Positions 5,925-11,075 of a DNA stretch of 11,075 nucleotides are shown piece by piece (position 1 is the stretch's first letter; the number at the start of each line of letters is the position of its first letter). The DNA is from Corynebacterium sp. Its GTDB lineage: Bacteria > Actinomycetota > Actinomycetes > Mycobacteriales > Mycobacteriaceae. The notes under the pieces are model-generated. The model was given only the letters and a program-made list of their open reading frames with translations, did not search any database and was not told where the DNA came from. The translations under genes were made by a program, and so were the position numbers. The stretch is taken from positions 5,838 through 16,912 of the forward strand of contig NZ_JAPJNQ010000052.1 of NCBI RefSeq assembly GCF_030826625.1. Reading direction: 5' to 3'.

Positions 5925-6295
5925 TATTCAATAACGATGCCGACGCGGTCTGTGAGTTCTAACGCGCATGTTTTCGGTGCCAAGCGCTTGGTGATTGCAG
6001 AACGGAGCGCGGGGCTTAGTGGAAGCAGCCAACCATTGTTGGGATCGTGTACCGGCAGATCATCGGTTTTCGTCGGCACTAGTACAATCTGCGTGTTGGG
6101 TCCTTTGATTACCGCTGCCTCGTTATTGCGGGCGGCGTCCAGAACGATGCCGGCTACCTGCACCGATCCTGTAATGATCACCATTTCTTCCGCCGTGTGC
6201 ACTGCCAGCTTGTCGACGCTTACGTGGCGTGCAGTATCCGGAAGCTGGGTGAGAGCGGGCTTAGCAGAACCGCGTAGCAGGTCGAATAGTCCCAT
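5924..6295 (-). CDS. Small conserved-looking hypothetical protein (SseB-like?)
   Basis: This 123-aa soluble protein begins MGLFDLLRGS. It has no signal peptide, membrane segment or cysteine-rich site; the single Cys is near the C-terminus. The alternating hydrophobic pattern (EEMVIITGSV, TQIVLVPTK, DRVGIVIE) suggests an alpha/beta fold. The short basic N-terminal segment followed by such a domain is loosely like SseB-type proteins, but I cannot confirm any family. The start is supported by a TAGAAT box six bases upstream and the absence of a Shine-Dalgarno sequence, suggesting a leaderless mRNA. It is divergent from the patatin-like gene across 75 bp, so the two may be co-regulated. Confidence 0.7.
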   Translation of the reverse strand: MGLFDLLRGSAKPALTQLPDTARHVSVDKLAVHTAEEMVIITGSVQVAGIVLDAARNNEAAVIKGPNTQIVLVPTKTDDLPVHDPNNGWLLPLSPALRSAITKRLAPKTCALELTDRVGIVIE

Positions 6296-6301
6296 GAGGT
6301 C

Positions 6302-6307
6302 ATTCTA
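6302..6307 (-). promoter_or_regulatory. -10 box, leaderless promoter of the 123-aa gene
   Basis: TAGAAT on the minus strand is a near-ideal -10 and ends six bases before the ATG at 6295. Transcription would begin at the start codon. Confidence 0.55.
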
Positions 6308-6341
6308 ACCGGTTAATGGTGAATCACTGTTAGTCACAATT

Positions 6342-6355
6342 TCGCGAGCTCGCGA
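6342..6355. promoter_or_regulatory. Perfect 14-bp palindrome between divergent genes
   Basis: TCGCGAGCTCGCGA is perfectly self-complementary. It sits directly upstream of the TACGAT box of the patatin-like gene, where a repressor would block the -35/-10 spacer. I do not recognise the binding protein. Confidence 0.5.
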
Positions 6356-6356
6356 C

Positions 6357-6362
6357 TACGAT
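6357..6362 (+). promoter_or_regulatory. Possible -10 box of the patatin-like gene
   Basis: TACGAT ends eight bases before the ATG at 6371. It is a weaker match to TANANT (G at the fourth position). The AAGG touching the ATG is too close to act as a Shine-Dalgarno sequence, so leaderless initiation is the simplest reading. Confidence 0.35.
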
Positions 6363-6370
6363 GGGCAAGG

Positions 6371-7240
6371 ATGATCGACGCACGAGATACAGCTTTAGTG
6401 ATTGAAGGCGGGGGAATGCGCAATTCCTATACCGCCGCCAGCATTGTGCACCTGTTGGAAAAGCAAGTGCAATTTGGCTGGGTCGGTGGTGTATCCGCTG
6501 GTGCCTCGCACACCGTGAATTTCCTCTCCGGTGATAAAGAACGCGCACGTAGTTCGTTCACGGATTTCGCGAATAACCCCTCGTTTGGTGGGGTGAGTCA
6601 TTTCTTGCGCGGTCGGGGATATTTCAATGCAGAATTTATTTACGAAAAAGCTGCCGACAAAGATCTCCCGTTTGACTGGAGAGCGTTCACGGAATCGTCG
6701 GCACAAGTCTGCATCAGTGCCACGCGTGCCGATACCGGAGAGACCGTCAACTGGGGCAGGCAGGACATGCCAAGCTTGCCGGATCTGATGATGCGCGTAC
6801 GTGCCTCATCCACACTGCCGCTGATCATGCCGATGCGCTTGATCGACGATGTGCCGTTTGTCGATGGTGCATTAGGAGATTCCGGTGGTGTGGTGGTCAA
6901 TGAGGCCGAACGAGCTGGTTTTAGAAAGATTCTTTTCTTGGCGACGAAGCCCCGCGATTATGTGCGCCCAGCCACGCAGCGTGAGGGCTTTTTGCGTCGG
7001 GCATTTTTTAAACACCCAGCCGTGGCCAAGGCCATGATTGAACGACCGGATAAATACAATGCCGCGAAAGATCGCCTGCTTACTTTGGAGAAACAAGGCC
7101 GTGCGCAATTGTTCTTTCCGACGGATTTGTCCGTGGAATCAACGGAACGCGACGCCGAAAAGCTGTTGCACAGCTACCGGATGGGCCAGATCCAAACGGA
7201 AAAAGAATGGCCGCAATGGGAAGAATTCCTGACCGGTTAA
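6371..7240 (+). CDS. Patatin-like phospholipase family hydrolase
   Basis: This 289-aa cytosolic protein is of the bacterial patatin type, a serine hydrolase acting on acyl esters of lipids by a Ser-Asp dyad. All three hallmarks are present: the oxyanion-hole loop EGGGMRN (residues 12-18), the nucleophile elbow GVSAGA with Ser42, and the catalytic DGA with Asp165. The C-terminal part (KILFLATKPRDYVR, then RDAEKLLHSYRMGQ) resembles the YjjU/DUF6363 subgroup, whose substrates are poorly known. There is no signal peptide, so it probably acts on cytosolic or inner-leaflet lipids. The start at 6371 gives the usual short N-terminus before the glycine loop. It stands divergent from the 123-aa gene, with no neighbour in the same operon. 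Family is firm, substrate unknown. Confidence 0.93.
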   Translation: MIDARDTALVIEGGGMRNSYTAASIVHLLEKQVQFGWVGGVSAGASHTVNFLSGDKERARSSFTDFANNPSFGGVSHFLRGRGYFNAEFIYEKAADKDLPFDWRAFTESSAQVCISATRADTGETVNWGRQDMPSLPDLMMRVRASSTLPLIMPMRLIDDVPFVDGALGDSGGVVVNEAERAGFRKILFLATKPRDYVRPATQREGFLRRAFFKHPAVAKAMIERPDKYNAAKDRLLTLEKQGRAQLFFPTDLSVESTERDAEKLLHSYRMGQIQTEKEWPQWEEFLTG

Positions 7241-7261
7241 AGGAAAACGAATTTAATCTCA

Positions 7262-7279
7262 GAATTATCTGAATTATCT
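7262..7279. repeat. 9-bp tandem direct repeat
   Basis: GAATTATCT is present twice head to tail, 21 bp after the patatin-like stop. It could be a direct-repeat binding site or a chance AT-rich repeat. Confidence 0.6.
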
Positions 7280-7281
7280 TC

Positions 7282-7330
7282 CACGACTACATTGTGCCGC
7301 TTTTGTTCCGGGGCATGTGCCCCCGTCGTG
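7282..7330. terminator. Composite hairpin in the spacer
   Basis: An inner GGGGC-ATGT-GCCCC hairpin (7310-7323) is enclosed by CACGAC (7282-7287) pairing with GTCGTG (7325-7330). The left side leaves a 22-base bulge. It is a plausible terminator for the patatin-like gene although no T-run follows. Confidence 0.4.
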
Positions 7331-7361
7331 AGAAGAATCATAAAGGTGTGCCTAGTTATTG

Positions 7362-7380
7362 TTAGGTAGGACTATATAAA
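7362..7380. promoter_or_regulatory. DtxR-box-like sequence
   Basis: TTAGGTAGGACTATATAAA agrees at 12 of 19 positions with the DtxR consensus half-sites (TTAGGTTAGCCTAACCTAA). The left half is intact and the right half poor. It overlaps an AT-rich TATATAAA that could itself be a -10. Borderline. Confidence 0.25.
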
Positions 7381-7429
7381 CTCTTATCTGCCGAATGAAT
7401 TCAATGGTCAAGCATGAAATGTTGGATCA

Positions 7430-7435
7430 TATAAA
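7430..7435 (+). promoter_or_regulatory. Candidate -10 of the secreted-protein gene
   Basis: TATAAA lies 17 bases before the ATG at 7453. Transcription would start close to the ribosome binding site, giving a very short leader. No convincing -35 is seen, and the TATATA at 7374-7379 is the alternative. Confidence 0.3.
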
Positions 7436-7440
7436 TAGAT

Positions 7441-7446
7441 AAGGGG
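7441..7446 (+). promoter_or_regulatory. Ribosome binding site
   Basis: AAGGGG lies six bases before the ATG at 7453 and supports that start. Confidence 0.7.
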
Positions 7447-7452
7447 CCTTTT

Positions 7453-7878
7453 ATGAAGAAACTGTTCACCGCAAGCTTGGCTGTTCTCACGCTGGCAGGC
7501 CTGGCAAGTGGCGGGGTTGCTCAAGCGATGCCTGTGCAGAAACAACTGGTGCAATCGTCGTCGGCGCAGGATAATTCAGTGTCGAATCAGCTCAAGTCGG
7601 CGCTGTCTATTGGCAGCTCCGTGCTCTGGAACGACCCGAGAGGTAACCGGCCAAGCAACCTCCGCGCATTGGTGGCGTGGCTGAAGAACGTGGATAACAA
7701 ACATTACAATGCCTTAAATTATGGTCTGACAACCCCGCAGCAGGCTGCGGATTGTCGTTACCGTATCGATGGTAAGCCAGGTGAGCCACGTCCGGACATT
7801 TATGTCTCGCAGGATTGTTCCAAGGTTGAGGTCACTCAAGACGATTACGATCAGGCTCTGCGCGCCATCGGATTCTGA
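7453..7878 (+). CDS. Small secreted protein of unknown function
   Basis: This is a 141-aa preprotein. Residues 1-25 are a clear Sec signal peptide: the n-region MKK, a hydrophobic core, and cleavage after AQA-25. The mature part is about 116 residues and begins with a Gln/Ser-rich stretch (26-46). The only two cysteines, Cys101 and Cys122, probably form one disulfide outside the membrane. Segments LRALVAWLKNVDNKHYNALNYG and CRYRIDGKPGEPRPDIYVSQDC look like an ordered domain, but I recognise no family or catalytic motif. It ends about 77 bp before the lipoprotein gene, which has its own -10 box, so the two are probably separate transcripts of cell-envelope proteins. Confidence 0.85.
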   Translation: MKKLFTASLAVLTLAGLASGGVAQAMPVQKQLVQSSSAQDNSVSNQLKSALSIGSSVLWNDPRGNRPSNLRALVAWLKNVDNKHYNALNYGLTTPQQAADCRYRIDGKPGEPRPDIYVSQDCSKVEVTQDDYDQALRAIGF

Positions 7879-7941
7879 TTATCGTGAGTCGGCGGCTTCC
7901 CAGCCCTGTCCGGTAAACACGACCGGAACCCACCGTGCCGG

Positions 7942-7947
7942 TAGAAT
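7942..7947 (+). promoter_or_regulatory. -10 box, leaderless promoter of the lipoprotein gene
   Basis: TAGAAT ends eight bases before the ATG at 7956. No Shine-Dalgarno sequence is present. It favours the ATG over the upstream in-frame GTG at 7935, which would lie before the promoter. Confidence 0.5.
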
Positions 7948-7955
7948 TGTCTGTC

Positions 7956-9536
7956 ATGCGTTCGAGTATTTTAGCTGTGTTGACAGGTACTACTTTGTTG
8001 CTCGGGGCCTGTTCGGCTCCGTCTGATGACGACGCGTTGAAGGCAGCGCCAGAAGAGGCAACAACGGGGCAGAATACGGCTGCAGAAACTACCGCGGCCA
8101 CGGAAAAAACAACTGCCACCACCCATGAATTTGCGCTGGAAGATTACCAGGTTTCTCCAGACATACATTTACCCGTCCGCGGCAGCGTGACAACGGCGGG
8201 GCATAGCAATGCTCCGCTGGTGGTAGTGAATCATTTGCGTACATTTAACTGCGCTGACGATACTTTCGCCTACCCGTGCCCAGATGGGGTAGAGGAGATA
8301 CGTGCAGATCGCGGAATGCACTATTTGGCAGAGGATCTCGCAGAGGCCGGATACACCGTCGTCGTTCCTGATTTAGGCCCGTTGTGGGCGCCAGAAAGCC
8401 CCACGCAACCATACGACCAGGTGGAAGCCTGGGCGGGTGTGGTTAGTGCCATTCGTGGGGAACTAGAGGCGGCGAACCAGGGCCAGTCGCAGCACTTAGA
8501 CGACAGCCTTGTGGGCATGACGGATTTTTCTCGCACTGGTGTGTTTATGCACTCGCGTTCTGCATTGCTAGGAAATAAGGCTGCAGAAATGTGGCCTGAG
8601 GTATCTTTGGCCAGCTATGGCGGGTTCTACCATGTGCCAGAATCTCCAGAAGATAACTTTTCCCCAGCTCCCGCCGATGTGCCTACTTTGACCATTGATG
8701 GGCAAGCAGATGAGGATACTTCCCAGGCCGCAGCTGACTGGTTGCCGGAATACGTGGGGCAGGACAGGCAGACGGCAGCCTTAAACTTTATTGTGTCGGG
8801 GCTTGGGCACAACTACATCAACCGTGTTTTATCCAAGCGGGAATTTGACGACCGCATCGATGATGGCGAAATTGGCGACATTGGTGCCAAAGAACATGAG
8901 GAATTTTTAGCGGAAGCTCTCCGGCTTTGGTTTGATCAAACTCTCCGTGGCCAAGACGGGCCGTATCCATTGCAGGCTGATGACGAGCTACCGAGTGAGC
9001 TCGCAGGCAGAGAAGCGAGTGTGTATGCTGCCACCCCGGCCGCTGCAGAGCAATGGATTGCTTCAGAACCAGAAGCGCAACTGCCGGGAAGCGAGGCCAA
9101 ATTCTGTCGGATTTATCCGTCTATGAACCCGGTGCAGTATGACGACCGCTGCGATTTCGTGGACCTGGGAATCGTCAATTCCGCTTCTGTCAATGCCCGC
9201 GTGCAATTGACTAAAACCCCCGCGGTGGTTCCGGTGAGTTCTGCAGGCGCGGATGCACTGAGCATGCACATGATGCCTACTGGCAGCCGGGAAGACGGGA
9301 AGAAAGAAACCAAGCTGGAAATTACCGCGATCATGGACGATGGTTCCCGACAGCAAATCCCAGTGCCGACCCCCAACCCGGTGTTGAAAGATGCCACCAC
9401 GGAAACCAGCAACGGTGAATACTGGATACGCACCTTAAGGATTAGCTTGCCGGAAACAGTAAAGAACCGCCCGATTAGCCAATTGGAAATCACTGGTGAT
9501 GGCACTATCGACTTGCGGGCAGTCGAGCTGTACTAA
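7956..9536 (+). CDS. Lipoprotein with alpha/beta-hydrolase-like domain
   Basis: This 526-aa exported lipoprotein has a signal peptide (residues 1-18) ending in lipobox LGAC, so Cys19 would be acylated and anchor it to the cell membrane. A Thr/Ala/Glu-rich linker (about 20-57) follows. The central part looks like an alpha/beta hydrolase: LVVVNH strand, GYTVVVPDLG, a nucleophile-elbow-like MHSRSALLG with Ser200, an acid in TIDGQAD (Asp252 in the G-x-x-D position, or Asp248), and His285 in GLGHNY. The elbow lacks both canonical glycines of GxSxG. A beta-rich C-terminal domain (about 360-526) ends in ITGDGTIDLRAVELY. Four further cysteines in two near pairs (FNC/YPC, KFC/DRC) suggest disulfides. 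The start at 7956 places the lipobox correctly. Substrate unknown; envelope-lipid esterase is only one possibility. Confidence 0.82.
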   Translation: MRSSILAVLTGTTLLLGACSAPSDDDALKAAPEEATTGQNTAAETTAATEKTTATTHEFALEDYQVSPDIHLPVRGSVTTAGHSNAPLVVVNHLRTFNCADDTFAYPCPDGVEEIRADRGMHYLAEDLAEAGYTVVVPDLGPLWAPESPTQPYDQVEAWAGVVSAIRGELEAANQGQSQHLDDSLVGMTDFSRTGVFMHSRSALLGNKAAEMWPEVSLASYGGFYHVPESPEDNFSPAPADVPTLTIDGQADEDTSQAAADWLPEYVGQDRQTAALNFIVSGLGHNYINRVLSKREFDDRIDDGEIGDIGAKEHEEFLAEALRLWFDQTLRGQDGPYPLQADDELPSELAGREASVYAATPAAAEQWIASEPEAQLPGSEAKFCRIYPSMNPVQYDDRCDFVDLGIVNSASVNARVQLTKTPAVVPVSSAGADALSMHMMPTGSREDGKKETKLEITAIMDDGSRQQIPVPTPNPVLKDATTETSNGEYWIRTLRISLPETVKNRPISQLEITGDGTIDLRAVELY

Positions 9537-9540
9537 ATGC

Positions 9541-9561
9541 TGGCCGATTTCTAATCGGCCA
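9541..9561. terminator. Convergent terminator hairpin
   Basis: TGGCCGAT and ATCGGCCA form a perfect 8-bp stem with loop TTCTA, between the stop codons of the lipoprotein gene and prfC. The symmetric position suits bidirectional termination. No T-run follows. Confidence 0.6.
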
Positions 9562-9569
9562 CCTGTAAT

Positions 9570-11075
9570 CTAATCCGCCACCAACGGCTCCATGGTGAGC
9601 TCTGGGTGTTCTTTTTGTACGAATGCGAGTTTCCATTTATCACCGAACAGCGCGATCAATTCGCCGTCGGTGCGAGTGAAAATTTCCACTCCGCGCTGGC
9701 GGCCTAATTCTTCGGCTGAGGCCGCATCGGTGCGTCGTGCTACCGAATAAGGTACGGGCTCGACGACTGTTTCCACGTTGTATTCGACTTCCATGCGCGC
9801 TTGCATGACTTCGAACTGCATCGGGCCGACGGCTGCCATCACGGGTGCAGCATCGCCGCGCAGTTCGTTGCGCAGGATCTGCACGACGCCTTCGGCATCC
9901 AGTTGCTCCAGCCCTTTGCGGAATTGCTTATATTTGCCCAGCGATTTTGCCCGCAGGGTTTGGAAACTTTCCGGAGCAAACTGTGGCATCGGGCGGAACT
10001 GGATCTTCTTGCCCGAATAAATGGTATCGCCAGGAGCCAGCGATCCCGCGTTGACCAATCCGACGATATCGCCAGGGTAGGCGGCTTCGACGGTATCGCG
10101 GGTGCGGCCGAAAACGGTCAGTGCGTATTTCGTCGAGAAGCTGCGCCCAGATTGCGCGTGCGTGACCTGCATGCCGCGTTCGAAGACGCCAGAGACCACG
10201 CGCATGAAGGCTAGGGTGTCGCGGTGGTTGCGGTCCATGCCGGCTTGAACTTTGAACACGACGCCGGCGAAATCGTCGTCCACCTCGCGGGTTTCGGCGA
10301 TGGATCCGGTGGCTTTTTCCACTACCTTGGGGTCGCACTCGCGGCTGCTTGGCTCTGGGGCGATTGCGCACAAGGTGTCCAGAATTTGGTGTACGCCGAA
10401 GTTCAGCATCGCGGAGGCGAAAATCAACGGCGAGGTCACACACTGTTCGAATAAATCTTGATCGTGTAGCGCTCCGTCGGCGGCCAAAAGCTCGGCTTCT
10501 TCCACTGCCGTTTCCCAAGCCTCGGCTTCTTTTTCGCCAGCTTGCTCCGGTGAGTAGTGCTCTTCCGGTGCGATGGTGGAGCCACCGGCGGTGCGGATGA
10601 AGTGGATGTAGTTATCAGCTTCACCGTCGTCGTTAATGTGGGCGAGCCCGCGGAAGTCACCGGCTTCGCCGACCGGCCAGTACAGCGGGGTTGGTTGGAG
10701 CTGGATTTCGTTAACGATTTCGTCGACAAGCTCCAAAGGCTCGCGGCCTACCCGGTCCCACTTGTTGATCACCGTGATAATCGGCAAACCGCGAGCTTTG
10801 CACACGCGGAATAGCTTTAGTGTTTGCGGCTCGAGGCCCTTCGCGGCGTCGATGAGCATGACGGCCGCGTCGACGGCGGTGAGAACGCGGTAGGTATCCT
10901 CCGAGAAATCTGCGTGACCTGGGGTATCGACCAGGTTGATCACATACGGCTGCCCGTCGTGGCCTTCCGGGGAATAGTTGAACTGCAGTGCGGAAGATGC
11001 CACGGAAATCCCGCGGTCTTTTTCCATGTCCATCCAGTCAGACACGGTGGCTTTGCGGTTTCCTTTGCCGTGTAC
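9570..11075 (-). CDS. prfC: Peptide chain release factor 3, 5' end beyond window
   Basis: RF3 is a translational GTPase that removes RF1/RF2 from the ribosome after peptide release. The 501 visible residues run off the right edge in frame (VHGKGNRKA, then SDWMDMEKDRGISV), so the GTG at 11045 is not the true start. About 45-50 N-terminal residues with the P-loop are missing. Seen are switch-I DRGIS, G3 DTPGHADFSEDTYR, G4 NKWD, and the RF3 core NFGVHQILDTL, FKVQAGMDRNHRDTLAFMRVVSG, EAYPGDIVGL, FAPESF, GAVQ-like GVVQILRN and FEVMQARMEVEYNVE. RF3 carries EYNVE and this PESF region; EF-G and LepA do not. The C-terminus is KEHPELTMEPLVAD. It is convergent with the lipoprotein gene. Confidence 0.96.
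   Translation of the reverse strand, partial: VHGKGNRKATVSDWMDMEKDRGISVASSALQFNYSPEGHDGQPYVINLVDTPGHADFSEDTYRVLTAVDAAVMLIDAAKGLEPQTLKLFRVCKARGLPIITVINKWDRVGREPLELVDEIVNEIQLQPTPLYWPVGEAGDFRGLAHINDDGEADNYIHFIRTAGGSTIAPEEHYSPEQAGEKEAEAWETAVEEAELLAADGALHDQDLFEQCVTSPLIFASAMLNFGVHQILDTLCAIAPEPSSRECDPKVVEKATGSIAETREVDDDFAGVVFKVQAGMDRNHRDTLAFMRVVSGVFERGMQVTHAQSGRSFSTKYALTVFGRTRDTVEAAYPGDIVGLVNAGSLAPGDTIYSGKKIQFRPMPQFAPESFQTLRAKSLGKYKQFRKGLEQLDAEGVVQILRNELRGDAAPVMAAVGPMQFEVMQARMEVEYNVETVVEPVPYSVARRTDAASAEELGRQRGVEIFTRTDGELIALFGDKWKLAFVQKEHPELTMEPLVAD

Noticed and set aside
7935..7955. GTG start giving a longer lipoprotein
   Set aside because: It lies upstream of the TAGAAT box and would put acidic residues before the signal peptide. 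The ATG at 7956 gives a normal lipoprotein leader.
11043..11045. GTG as the start of release factor 3
   Set aside because: The frame continues to the window edge with RF3-like residues and the P-loop has not yet appeared, so the gene is cut by the window.
1..11075. Defence island, prophage, CRISPR or mobile element
   Set aside because: No integrase, transposase, terminal repeats, spaced repeat array or nuclease/toxin motifs were found on either strand. The genes are housekeeping, membrane, lipase-like or secreted.

Overview
The window looks like a chromosomal segment of a Corynebacterium. The isocitrate lyase closely resembles what I recall of Corynebacterium glutamicum AceA. The glyoxylate-bypass genes aceA and aceB are divergent, as in that genus, and their shared control region carries GlxR-, RamA- and AcnR-like sites. 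Several genes also appear to start leaderless from TANANT-type -10 boxes. The sequence alone does not fix the species. I see no tRNA, rRNA, CRISPR array, insertion sequence or phage gene.

Bases 1-3791 are the glyoxylate module. Malate synthase G (aceB, minus strand, 3' end off the window) and isocitrate lyase (aceA, plus strand) diverge from a 454-bp regulatory region. Two bases after aceA lies an RraA-family gene. It keeps the aldolase/decarboxylase active-site residues, so it is more likely a 4-hydroxy-4-methyl-2-oxoglutarate aldolase or oxaloacetate decarboxylase than an RNase E regulator. AceA makes glyoxylate and succinate, AceB condenses glyoxylate with acetyl-CoA to malate, and the third enzyme could return oxaloacetate-level carbon to pyruvate. 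Two strong inverted repeats with strong hairpin potential follow.

Bases 3940-7240 hold four small or poorly known genes in two divergent pairs. The first pair is a 422-aa Trp-rich protein with an acidic insert and a six-helix membrane protein. The second is a 123-aa SseB-like or unknown protein and a patatin-like hydrolase. Both pairs have very short divergent spacers (35 and 75 bp), and -10-like boxes sit 6-8 bases from the start codons.

Bases 7241-9561 hold a 212-bp spacer with several repeats, a small secreted protein, and a lipoprotein with an alpha/beta-hydrolase-like fold and an unusual nucleophile elbow. A hairpin separates the lipoprotein from peptide chain release factor 3 (prfC), which converges from the right and lacks its N-terminus here.

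The most notable observation is a pair of 16-bp inverted repeats, exactly 22 bp apart, midway between aceA and aceB. Each matches, with one mismatch, the operator I remember for the aconitase repressor AcnR. This would link the glyoxylate bypass directly to aconitase control. I found no convincing exotic multi-gene system.
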